This document shows, piece by piece, positions 6,550 to 12,760 of a stretch of 12,851 nucleotides of DNA (its first letter is position 1; every line of letters begins with the position of its first letter). A program made the position numbers and the translations under genes. The DNA comes from DATMBL01 sp050735975 (GTDB lineage: Bacteria > Desulfobacterota > Binatia > UBA9968), in the NCBI GenBank assembly GCA_050735975.1, contig JBOHVS010000396.1:1-12851 (forward strand), given 5' to 3'. The notes under the pieces are model-generated. The model was not told where the DNA came from. It was given only the letters and a program-made list of their open reading frames with translations, and did no database searches.

Positions 6550-8004
6550 ATGAAGCAACAAAAACTGATGCAGAGACTCCGGGCTGGAACCGCAGGTCTC
6601 GCGCTCCTGACCGCCGGCTGCAGCGTCGGTCCCAATTATGAAAAACCTGACGTTCCGGTCCCTGCCGGCTGGAATGAAGCGCAACAAAACGGCGTCAGCC
6701 AGCAAGCAGCCGAGCTTACCCGCTGGTGGACCGCGTTCGATGACCCGTTGCTGAACTCGCTCGTCGGACGGGCGGTGCAATCCAACTTGGATCTGCGTCT
6801 GGCCGAAGCCCGCATCCGTGAAGCGCGGGCGCTGCGAGCGGTCACGGCTTCCGGCGCTTGGCCGGCGGTCGACGTCTCCGGCTCCTATAGTCGCAGCCGC
6901 GCCAGCGAGAATGCGTTTTCATCGCCCGCTCAGGGCGCCGGCGGGTCGTTTTCACCTGTAGGCGAGGGCGCGCAGGATCTCTTTCGAACGGGTTTCGATG
7001 CCAGTTGGGAGATCGACTTGTTCGGCGGCGTGCGGCGGAGCGTCGAAGCGGCGGATGCCACTATCGAAGCAACAGTGGAGGATCGGCGCAATACCCTCGT
7101 GACCTTGCTCGGAGACGTCGCAAACAATTACATCGATCTGCGTGGATTTCAGCAGAGGCTTGAAGTCGCTCGCGCCAACCTCAAAGCGCAGCAAGAAACA
7201 CTGGAGATCAATAAGATACGCTTTGAGGCGGGACTCGCGAGCGATCTGGACGTTGCGCAAGCGGAAGGCCAGGTCAATATAACCGCATCGCAGATTCCCC
7301 TTCTTGAAAGCTCTTTGAAACAGGCGGGACACCGGCTCGACGTGCTCGTGGGTTTGCAACCAGGCGCGTTATGGGCGGAGGTCTCAAAAGAGGCGCCGAT
7401 TCCGGCTCTGCCGCCTGAGGTACTGATCGGGCTGCCATCCGAATTGCTCAGGCGCCGTCCCGACATTCGCCGGGCGGAGCGGCAGCTTGCCGCTGCAACG
7501 GCGCAGGTGGGCGCCGTCACCGCCGACTTGTTTCCGAGATTTTTCTTGACCGGAGCCGCGGGATTACAGAGCATCAGCGCGGGCGATTGGTTGACGGGCG
7601 GCAGCAGATTCTGGTCAATTGGACCGACGATAACCTGGCCTATATTTGATGCCGGCAGGATCCGCGCAAACATTGAAGTGCGGAACGCCCAGCAGGAACA
7701 GGCATTGACCCAGTATGAGAAAGCCATTCTGACGGCGCTCGAAGACGTGGAAAACTCGCTGGTCGGCTATTCCCGTGAACAGGCGCGCTATCGGTCGTTG
7801 ACCGAAGCGGTCGCCGCAAATCGCCGCGCAGTCGCGATGGCCAACGAACTCTACGTTAACGGCCTGGTCAACTTTCTGAACGTCCTCGAAGCCCAGCGCT
7901 CGCTCTACGCCTCGGAGAACGACCTCGCTCAGAGCGAGGCCGCTATGGCGTCGAATTTGGTCTCGCTCTATAAAGCCCTGGGCGGCGGCTGGGAAACCAA
8001 TTAA
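6550..8004 (+). CDS. NodT/OprM-type outer-membrane efflux lipoprotein
   Basis: A 484-residue TolC-superfamily channel protein. A lipoprotein signal peptide (MKQQKLMQRLRAGTAGLALL) ends in the lipobox LTAGC with Cys24 as the acylation site. It is followed by the family hallmark VGPNYEKP and the RWWTAFDDPLLNSLV segment. Two OEP repeats follow. The second contains LPSELLRRRPDIRRAERQL, GAVTADLFPRFFLTGAAGL, WPIFDAGRIRANIEV and FLNVLEAQRSLYASENDLAQSE, all classic for NodT/OprM proteins, which trimerise into an outer-membrane beta-barrel with a periplasmic alpha-tunnel. ATG 6550 has GAGG (6541-6544) upstream. A GTG at 6526 would add eight polar residues to the signal peptide and is less likely. The gene lies 31 bases after ybhR on the same strand. 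It probably supplies the exit duct for the YbhGFSR pump. The E. coli ybh operon lacks this gene and is thought to borrow TolC. Full length. Confidence 0.93.
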   Translation: MKQQKLMQRLRAGTAGLALLTAGCSVGPNYEKPDVPVPAGWNEAQQNGVSQQAAELTRWWTAFDDPLLNSLVGRAVQSNLDLRLAEARIREARALRAVTASGAWPAVDVSGSYSRSRASENAFSSPAQGAGGSFSPVGEGAQDLFRTGFDASWEIDLFGGVRRSVEAADATIEATVEDRRNTLVTLLGDVANNYIDLRGFQQRLEVARANLKAQQETLEINKIRFEAGLASDLDVAQAEGQVNITASQIPLLESSLKQAGHRLDVLVGLQPGALWAEVSKEAPIPALPPEVLIGLPSELLRRRPDIRRAERQLAAATAQVGAVTADLFPRFFLTGAAGLQSISAGDWLTGGSRFWSIGPTITWPIFDAGRIRANIEVRNAQQEQALTQYEKAILTALEDVENSLVGYSREQARYRSLTEAVAANRRAVAMANELYVNGLVNFLNVLEAQRSLYASENDLAQSEAAMASNLVSLYKALGGGWETN

Positions 8005-8017
8005 CGGAAGAAACATC

Positions 8018-8857
8018 ATGACTTTAAAAACCTATAACCACGTTCCTATTCCTTCCTTTATGTATGGCACGGCTTGGAAAAAAGAAGCCACTACGCAACT
8101 GGTGCAATTAGCAGTAGCGTCAGGCTTCAAGGCCATCGACACGGCCAATCAACTGATCCATTACCAGGAGGCCCTGGTGGGTGAAGCCCTGCAGGCACTC
8201 GATAAGCAAGGGATCAAGCGAGACACCTTGTTTCTCCAAACCAAGTTTACTCCGGTCGGGGGCCAAGGCGGTCGAACCCCCTACGATGCCTCGGCCGATC
8301 TCACCACCCAAGTAAGGCAGTCCTTTGACAGCTCGTTGACCCACTTATGCACCGAGTATGTGGACTCCTATGTCTTACACGCACCTTATTCGCGGCGGGG
8401 CTTGGGGGAAGCGGATTGGGAGGTGTGGGCGGCGATGGAAGGTCTCTACCAATCAGGGAAAACCAAAATGATCGGCATCAGCAATGTCACGGCGGGTCAA
8501 CTCACAGAGCTTTGTGAACTGGCGAATCTTAAACCCATGGTAGTGCAAAACCGGTGTTATGCCGTGCTTGGATGGGACCAAGAGGTCAGGGAGATTTGCC
8601 AAGCTCATGGCGTCATCTATCAGGGCTTTTCGCTGTTAACCGCCAATAGAAAAGTCCTTGCTGATCGAGAAATTCAGACAATCGCCAAACGGTTAGCCAC
8701 CGGTCCCGCACAGATCATCTTTCGGTTTGCCATGCATATCGGGATGCTTCCGTTGACCGGAACCACGAGCCAACAACATATGAAAGAGGACCTCCAAGTC
8801 GAACAGTTCGCACTCTCCACCGAAGAAATCCAGCGGATTGAAACGATTGCGCTGTAA
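8018..8857 (+). CDS. Aldo/keto reductase family oxidoreductase
   Basis: A 279-residue NAD(P)H-dependent reductase with the AKR (alpha/beta)8 barrel. The catalytic tetrad can be read as Asp41 (KAIDTAN), Tyr49 (LIHYQE), Lys76 (LQTKFTP) and His121 (SYVLHAP). The Asp-to-Tyr spacing is eight rather than the usual five residues. I recall this DTA-N/C-Q...HY pattern, together with LFLQTKFTPVGGQ and TPYD, from a distinct AKR subfamily that includes fungal members. MIGISNV (151-157) and the cofactor region near LPLTGTTSQQHMKEDL (244-259) are as expected. ATG 8018 follows GGAAG (8006-8010) and lies 13 bases after the channel gene, so it may be co-transcribed with it. By eye, base and codon use is more AT-rich (many tta, ttt, aaa codons) than in the efflux genes, which suggests later acquisition. 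Substrate unknown, and no functional link to export is evident. Confidence 0.9.
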   Translation: MTLKTYNHVPIPSFMYGTAWKKEATTQLVQLAVASGFKAIDTANQLIHYQEALVGEALQALDKQGIKRDTLFLQTKFTPVGGQGGRTPYDASADLTTQVRQSFDSSLTHLCTEYVDSYVLHAPYSRRGLGEADWEVWAAMEGLYQSGKTKMIGISNVTAGQLTELCELANLKPMVVQNRCYAVLGWDQEVREICQAHGVIYQGFSLLTANRKVLADREIQTIAKRLATGPAQIIFRFAMHIGMLPLTGTTSQQHMKEDLQVEQFALSTEEIQRIETIAL

Positions 8858-8879
8858 AGAGAAAACCCGGACTGTCGCC

Positions 8880-9476
8880 TCATTTCTTATAGCCGCCCAC
8901 AAGCGCTCGTCTCCCGCCATCCCAAAAGCATTTCACTTTGTTAAACCCCGCTTCTTTCAGCCACGTCATCTGGTCCTTTCGTGATGGAGTCATGCGGTCA
9001 AAATTCAGAAAACAGCCGCCGGTTCCAACCAGTGAAAAGGTCTCCTCGTAGATCGAGCGAATGACGTCCGGGGAGCGCACGTTATGAATCGCAATCGAGG
9101 ATACGACGGCGCCAAAAGGCCCTCTGATCTTCCGGCTCCAGCCGGTCTTGCCAAAATCACAAAGGACATACTCGAAACGTCCGTTGAGATGTTTCATACG
9201 CTTGCGGCCGAGCTTGGCCATCTCCGCCGAGCCATCCTGGCAGACGGCTGTCGCGTTCGGAAAATAGTTGAGCAAAAATTGGGCTAGCGCCCCATACCCC
9301 GCACCTAAGTCCAAGATGCTGACAGCGGTCTGCGGGTCATAAGGCAAAGTTCTCGCCATTAAACGGAAGATCTCCTCGCGATCAATTTCCCTTTCATCTT
9401 GCCGCTCCGCCCATTGGGAAACGTACTCTCTAGAGCTCCAATCGTGATGATCCCAAGGGTCCGTTAGCTTCGGCAT
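8880..9476 (-). CDS. Class I SAM-dependent methyltransferase, substrate unknown
   Basis: A 198-residue Rossmann-fold methyltransferase. Motif I is ILDLGAGYGAL (54-64). The acidic residue after strand 2 is Asp81 (ATAVCQDGSAEM). Motif II-like CDFGK is at 106-110, and the region after strand 4 is VVSSIAIHNV (124-133). The C-terminal half (GTGGCFLNFDRMTPS, LKEAGFNKVKCFWDGGRRALVGGYK) matches small-molecule methyltransferases of the UbiE/Methyltransf_25 type, which typically end in an edge strand like ALVGGYK. The start is fixed by a strong GGGAGG ribosome-binding site at 9482-9487 (minus strand), six bases before ATG 9476. The upstream in-frame ATG at 9548 would add 24 unlike residues and is rejected. 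It is convergent with the aldo/keto reductase, 22 bases apart, with no obvious terminator hairpin between them. The DPWDHHDWSSREYVSQWAERQ start is short and without recognised substrate determinants. Confidence 0.88.
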   Translation of the reverse strand: MPKLTDPWDHHDWSSREYVSQWAERQDEREIDREEIFRLMARTLPYDPQTAVSILDLGAGYGALAQFLLNYFPNATAVCQDGSAEMAKLGRKRMKHLNGRFEYVLCDFGKTGWSRKIRGPFGAVVSSIAIHNVRSPDVIRSIYEETFSLVGTGGCFLNFDRMTPSRKDQMTWLKEAGFNKVKCFWDGGRRALVGGYKK

Positions 9477-9487
9477 CGGTAGCCTCC

Positions 9488-9501
9488 CGGAATGAATTCC
9501 G
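9488..9501. promoter_or_regulatory. Palindrome CGGAAT-GA-ATTCCG upstream of the methyltransferase gene
   Basis: A 6+2+6 perfect inverted repeat that touches the methyltransferase ribosome-binding site. It may be an operator or a small translational hairpin, but short palindromes like this also occur by chance. No convincing promoter was found beside it. Confidence 0.3.
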
Positions 9502-9564
9502 CCCCGACTCAGTGACCGACAAATATCATCGGGCATGTTGCCCCGCAATCACCGATGCAGCCCT

Positions 9565-9770
9565 GCGAAAAATGTTTTCGTATTCGACGACGACATCGAT
9601 GTTGACAAGCCGACGGATGTTCTTTGGGCGTTGGCGACCCGGGTGCAACCGCACCGGCAAGCGTCGATCACGCCGCCGCTCTTCCGCGGCAACATGCTGG
9701 ATCCTTCGCTTGAGGACGAGATTAAGACTTCCCGCCTGATTTTAGATAGCCCCTTCCCTGATAGAACCGC
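9565..9770 (+). pseudogene. UbiD-family decarboxylase, C-terminal remnant
   Basis: The plus-strand frame of base 9535 reads AKNVFVFDDDIDVDKPTDV, then LWALATRVQPHRQASITPP, LFRGNMLDPSLEDEIKTS and RLILDSPFPDR. The order (hydrophobic strand, DDDID, DVLWALATR-x-P, a later LDPS, then TS-x-hydrophobic-hydrophobic-LD) is the C-terminal part of UbiD-type prenylated-FMN decarboxylases as I know them. UbiD proteins are normally 450-500 residues, and the preceding four fifths are missing: the same frame has a stop at 9493-9495, and no UbiD-like sequence appears further upstream. The last bases overlap, antisense, the 3' end of the TAXI-like gene (9722 onward). The frame continues open to 9849, but that part is shadow. 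Probably a remnant of a convergent gene whose body was deleted or replaced by the methyltransferase segment. Confidence 0.72.
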
Positions 9771-10756
9771 TTCGCTCCCGGATGGAGCGGCACGTCGTAC
9801 GGCGCCTCTTCGTCGTTGGCGCAAAGCTGCGCCATATCGAGCGGTTTGAAGTTGTCTGTCGGCATGAGCGCCTTGCGCGCCTCGATCGCTTCGCATAGCG
9901 CGTAGGCGACGTCCTCCGGCATGTCGGCATGGACCACCATGGGCCAGCCGCTGAAATCCACGGTTGGGACGTCCGCGGGCAGCGCAGGAAACCGGGACTT
10001 GGGCAAAACCGACGGGCGATAACCTATCGCCGTCAACTTCTTTAGAATGCCCCCCTCAACGGGAAGATAGCGGAACCCGGCGTCGATCGCCGTCTGCCCC
10101 CAGCTCTTGATACCCTCGTCGAAGACTGCATTGATCGTTCCGGACTCGAGGGCCGCGCGACGCTCCGGGTGGCTCGGCCGCGTAACCGACTGAATCTTCC
10201 CGCCCCACCGCCGCAGGTTCGCGAAGGTAAACCCCGCGGCTTTCATGACGGCGCTCACCGTGAACATCGTCGGGCTGGAGGTGAGCCACGCCCTGGAGAC
10301 GCTTCCGGTCGAGAGCCGGAGCGGAATGCGCTCCTTCCTGATCTGGTCGAGCGAAGTGATCCCCGTAGACTCGTGGACGGCAAAGGCCATCACGTCGTAC
10401 GAAGGAAATACCGCGATGGTCCGGATCGGCTGGCGCTTGGAAAATAATCCCTTGCCCCTGAAAGCCATGGTTGCAGCCACTGAAGGATTGATCCAGCCGA
10501 GCGAAAGCTTGCCGCGGCTGACCGCCAGGAGCTCGCGAAATCCATCCGCCGCAAACGAGAAAGAAACCCCTTTTTCACGCGTGGCCGTGAGCGCGAGCGT
10601 GAGCGAATAACCGACGCGCGATTCCGTCTGAATCGCCTGCTCCGCCGCCCGCTCAGTTTGAAAAGAAAGAGAGGTGTCGTAGAGAGCGGCGGCCAGCTCC
10701 AGCAGTCCCCTGGTCCGCTGGATCTCCGCGCTGTAGCGGTGCTTCACGGTGTTCAT
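9722..10756 (-). CDS. TAXI/NMT1-like periplasmic-binding-fold protein lacking a signal peptide
   Basis: A 344-residue protein with the type II binding-protein fold of the TAXI (TRAP-associated extracytoplasmic immunogenic) solute receptor family. Supporting segments are SLGWINPSVAATMAF (85-99), IRTIAVFPSYDVMAFAV (111-127), ITSLDQIRKERIPLRLSTGS (133-152), INAVFDEGIKSW (208-219), GFRYLPV (227-233), and the C-terminal PLHPGAKRFYQGRGYLK (323-339), where TAXI proteins end with a similar HPGA-x-x-YY motif. The start is fixed by GGAG on the minus strand (AAGGAGATCAAG before ATG 10756). Unlike classic receptors, the N-terminus (MNTVKHRYSAEIQRTRGLLE) is charged with no export signal, and no TRAP membrane subunit is nearby. 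It may therefore be cytoplasmic and ligand-sensing, or a receptor that lost its leader. The neighbouring UbiD remnant hints at aromatic-acid metabolism, which is weak inference. Its upstream flank is a transposase relic. Confidence 0.78.
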   Translation of the reverse strand: MNTVKHRYSAEIQRTRGLLELAAALYDTSLSFQTERAAEQAIQTESRVGYSLTLALTATREKGVSFSFAADGFRELLAVSRGKLSLGWINPSVAATMAFRGKGLFSKRQPIRTIAVFPSYDVMAFAVHESTGITSLDQIRKERIPLRLSTGSVSRAWLTSSPTMFTVSAVMKAAGFTFANLRRWGGKIQSVTRPSHPERRAALESGTINAVFDEGIKSWGQTAIDAGFRYLPVEGGILKKLTAIGYRPSVLPKSRFPALPADVPTVDFSGWPMVVHADMPEDVAYALCEAIEARKALMPTDNFKPLDMAQLCANDEEAPYDVPLHPGAKRFYQGRGYLKSGGKS

Positions 10757-10769
10757 CTTGATCTCCTTC

Positions 10770-10877
10770 GAGCGATACGGCTACCGCCGGAAAGAAGTGG
10801 CGGACTTTCTGAGCTTGCGCTATTCACACATCGTCACGACAAAGCAGATTCAAGCTTTCAGACTTAACCCGGTATGA
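10770..10877 (+). pseudogene. Y1/REP-associated transposase, C-terminal remnant
   Basis: The plus-strand frame gives ERYGYRRKEVADFLSLRYS, then HIVTTKQIQAFRLNPV and a stop at 10875-10877. Members of the Y1 transposase family that carry a DnaA-like C-terminal helix-turn-helix end in a motif like GY-x-x-x-E-h-A-x-x-L-G-L-x-YS-x-h-S, and this piece matches it. No transposase sequence precedes it, because the next bases on that side are the ribosome-binding site of the divergent TAXI-like gene. It is therefore a fragment of about 35 codons. A REP-like inverted pair follows directly, the arrangement expected for these elements. Confidence 0.62.
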
Positions 10878-10893
10878 TTTGATTAGGCGGCAT

Positions 10894-10950
10894 AAAAGGG
10901 GACAGGCTGGTTTTATCCTTACGGACGAACTAAAAGTAGCCCCTTTGTCC
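10894..10950. repeat. REP-like inverted repeat pair downstream of the transposase remnant
   Basis: Left arm 10894-10916 reads AAAAGGGGACAGGCTGG followed by TTTTAT. The right arm 10928-10950, reverse-complemented, reads GGACAAAGGGGCTACTTTTAG. They share AAAGGGG and CT-x-x-TTTTA around a 4-base length difference, with 11 bases between them. Sequences of the AAAAGGGGACAGGCT type are familiar as intergenic elements next to Y1 transposases in several phyla, though that is from memory. It lies just past the stop of the YihY-like gene (10961) and could also act as a transcript end or stability structure for it. Confidence 0.6.
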
Positions 10951-10960
10951 TCCTCTCTTT

Positions 10961-12307
10961 TCATATTTCTTTAAGCTTTAAATTAGCAGGCGATTTCGCG
11001 TTCATTTCTTGGAATCGCCTTATGGTTTCTCTGAACTTGTCCAAATACTGCGATTCAACAATTGGTAAGGTATCAATCCCACGCTGGTCCAATCGTTCCA
11101 AGACAGTGGTAACGGTCAGATCGTCAATGTAGCAACCCGGCTGATAACCGATGTTTTCACGGTCGTTTGTGTAAACTTCCGAAAGAATTTTAGCTTCTGT
11201 CAATTCAAAGAGGACCGAACGAACCAGTCGGATGGGTATTTCCAATTCACGAGAAATGTCGTCGGCCGTCAGAGACTTTTGGGCGCGGAGAAACTCTTTT
11301 ACGCAAAGGTGTGTGATGATGAGGCCCACTATTCTTTTGAAGGAGTGACTTACGTTTAAACAATCCGGCTCGAACTCGTACGTTTCCACATTCTGATGAG
11401 CAAAAGAAACCTCCGCGCCAAATAGAACAATGAGCCAGCTAAGCTGCAGCCATACTAGAAATAACGGTAGTGCGGCAAAGCTTCCATAAACGGCGCCATA
11501 TTTAGAAACGCCGATTTGGAATGCGATGTAGGCAAATTGGCCGACTTGGTAAATTGTACCGGCAAGAATGCCTGCCCAAAAGGCAGATTTGAGGTTGACT
11601 TTTGTATTGGGCATAAACACGTAGATAAAAGTAAATACGACCCAGATGACCCCATAGGGCAAAAGCCTCAGAGCAAAAATGATAACGTCACCGAAATATC
11701 CAAGGAATGAAAGTCTTTCTACGATCGATGTGACCTGCGTCGTCAGCAGAATGGTAATGCTGCTCGCGGTGATCAAGAGAACCGGACAAATCATCATAAC
11801 CGACAGATAATCAGCCAGCTTACGCCCAAGACTTCTTCCTTTTTTGATGCCCCAAATGTCGTTAAAAGAACTTTCGATGTTACCGAGAAGCTTGATAACG
11901 CTCCAAAATAGAACCGCAACGCCGACGCCGGCAATCGCGCCCCCCTTTGTGTTCTCCAACAAAGAATTAGCGAATCCAATAATTCTCTGGGCTACTTCCT
12001 GTTGCCCTTCCAGCCTTTCAATGAGTTGTTCCTCAAGAATCTTTTCCAAGCCGAATCCCTTGGCAATACCAAAGGCCATGGCGACGACAGGCACGATCGA
12101 TAACAGAGAGTAAAAAGTCAAGGCAGACGCCCGCAACTGACACTTGTCCTCGTTGAAGCCACGAACGGCCAAGAGAACAATTCTCAACGGGTTGATCCAA
12201 AATGACCTACGACCGGTTAGTTTATTTGCGCGAAAACGCCAGATGTCCGTCTTTAAGAACTGAACGGAGTTAGAAACTTTAGCTGATAGTTCTTGTTTCA
12301 AAGCCAT
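10961..12307 (-). CDS. YihY/BrkB-family inner-membrane protein with C-terminal winged-helix-like extension
   Basis: A 448-residue polytopic membrane protein of the YihY/BrkB family. After a cytoplasmic N-terminus come DKCQLRASALTFYSLLSIVP (54-73), the family's first-helix motif (x-ALTF-x-x-L-hydrophobic-P), and helices at about 123-143 (FWSVIKLLGNIESSFNDIW follows), 168-190, 207-231 and 241-265. The hallmark AVYGSFAALPLFLVWLQLSW (272-291) continues into LIVLFGAEVSFAHQ. The remaining 140 residues include SLTADDISRELEIPIRLVRSVLFELTEAKIL (345-375), which looks like a winged-helix unit found in longer members. The function of the family is unsettled: it was once annotated as RNase BN, and that role is now assigned elsewhere. 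ATG 12307 has GAGG six bases upstream (minus strand). By eye its codons are clearly more AT-rich than those of the efflux genes, suggesting separate ancestry. Confidence 0.92.
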   Translation of the reverse strand: MALKQELSAKVSNSVQFLKTDIWRFRANKLTGRRSFWINPLRIVLLAVRGFNEDKCQLRASALTFYSLLSIVPVVAMAFGIAKGFGLEKILEEQLIERLEGQQEVAQRIIGFANSLLENTKGGAIAGVGVAVLFWSVIKLLGNIESSFNDIWGIKKGRSLGRKLADYLSVMMICPVLLITASSITILLTTQVTSIVERLSFLGYFGDVIIFALRLLPYGVIWVVFTFIYVFMPNTKVNLKSAFWAGILAGTIYQVGQFAYIAFQIGVSKYGAVYGSFAALPLFLVWLQLSWLIVLFGAEVSFAHQNVETYEFEPDCLNVSHSFKRIVGLIITHLCVKEFLRAQKSLTADDISRELEIPIRLVRSVLFELTEAKILSEVYTNDRENIGYQPGCYIDDLTVTTVLERLDQRGIDTLPIVESQYLDKFRETIRRFQEMNAKSPANLKLKEI

Positions 12308-12359
12308 GTGCGTCCTCGGGTAAAAAGGCTTTAAAATTATGCAGGCACCGCGGGAGAGA

Positions 12360-12389
12360 ACTATAGCCCTTTAGCCAATTATTGGCAAA
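12360..12389 (-). promoter_or_regulatory. Sigma-70-type promoter with internal palindrome for the YihY-like gene
   Basis: On the minus strand, TTGCCA (12388-12383) and TATAGT (12365-12360) are separated by exactly 17 bases. Each differs from consensus at one position. Transcription would begin near 12353, giving a leader of about 46 bases to ATG 12307. The spacer and -35 box contain GCCAATTATTGGC (12374-12386), a perfect palindrome around one base. It extends to 12371-12389 with one mismatched pair, and is a plausible repressor site. Confidence 0.62.
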
Positions 12390-12441
12390 GCCGAGAGGCT
12401 GTTTGGCTCCGGGCGTTCCATATCACGTGAAATCCCGTGGC
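12382..12441 (+). pseudogene. Y1/REP-associated transposase, N-terminal remnant
   Basis: From a TTG codon at 12382 the plus strand reads (M)AKPRGCLAPGVPYHVKSRG. The pattern R-P-x-R-x-x-x-P-G-x-x-YHV-x-x-RG is the standard N-terminus of Y1_Tnp/RAYT transposases, whose histidine in YHV begins the metal-binding core. The match stops at codon 20, and the frame runs on into an unrelated ORF6N-like piece. Being only 20 codons long, it rests on one motif. The start of the relic overlaps the -35 region of the divergent YihY-like gene. Confidence 0.55.
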
Positions 12442-12602
12442 ATGTTCCGCCTGACGCCAAGTGAAGTCCAGGAAATCTCTCGTTCAAGGTCACAATCCGT
12501 GATCTTGAAACGAGGACATAACGTAAAATACTCCAAGTTGTCTTTGATGCGATCCGGCAACTCATGACTCCGCCCGAGCCGAAGAAGAGACAAATCGGGT
12601 TT
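12442..12602 (+). pseudogene. ORF6N-domain protein remnant, internally deleted and frameshifted
   Basis: Frame 1 (12442-12531) reads MFRLTPSEVQEISRSRSQS, then VILKRGHNVKY. After 12531 the signal moves to frame 0 (12537-12602), reading VVFDAIRQLMTPPEPKKRQ and IGF. ORF6N proteins, as I recall them, contain FxLT-x-E...SRSQ-x-VxLKRGxNxKY followed by LPYAFTEHG, and end with xVFDAIRQLMxPPEPKxRxIGF. The middle 60 or so codons are therefore missing at the junction near 12531. ORF6N (KilA-N related) proteins are found in phages and as accessory chromosomal genes. This copy cannot make a functional product. Confidence 0.65.
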
Positions 12603-12610
12603 CCCCGGGC

Positions 12611-12691
12611 GACGAACACGAACCACGAGCACGAACACGGTTTATTCGAAGACGACCACGCTCACGACCACGTCTATAGCCACGAACACGG
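12611..12691 (+). repeat. Simple repeat of ACGAACACG/ACGACCACG type
   Basis: The bases are degenerate 6-9-base units: cgaacacgaaccacgagc, acgaacacgg, gacgaccacgctcacgacc, ccacgaacacgg. Translated from ATG 12564 it gives a His/Asp/Glu-rich stretch (NHEHEHG, DDHAHDHVYSHEHG) that mimics a metal-binding protein, but it directly continues the ORF6N relic and is most likely non-coding repeat. Bases 12692-12750 are pyrimidine-rich spacer with nothing recognisable. Confidence 0.6.
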
Positions 12692-12760
12692 CTTTTCGTC
12701 ATTCCCCTTCCCGCTTTCATCTTTCCTAATTCATCCATTTTCGCAAGATAGTCGAGATGT

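Noticed and set aside
8858..8879. Terminator between the convergent reductase and methyltransferase genes
   Set aside because: Only 22 bases are available, and no stem with a T-tract could be found.
9512..9739. Plus-strand frame from 9512 as a separate gene
   Set aside because: It is out of frame with the UbiD remnant, has no recognisable motif, and its sequence is serine/arginine-rich shadow.
10770..12441. One transposase gene split by insertion of yihY
   Set aside because: On the plus strand the C-terminal piece precedes the N-terminal piece, which is the wrong order for a single interrupted copy, and the associated REP-like pairs belong to different sequence types.
12611..12691. CRISPR array
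   Set aside because: The units are short, degenerate and contiguous, without regular spacers of about 30 bases.
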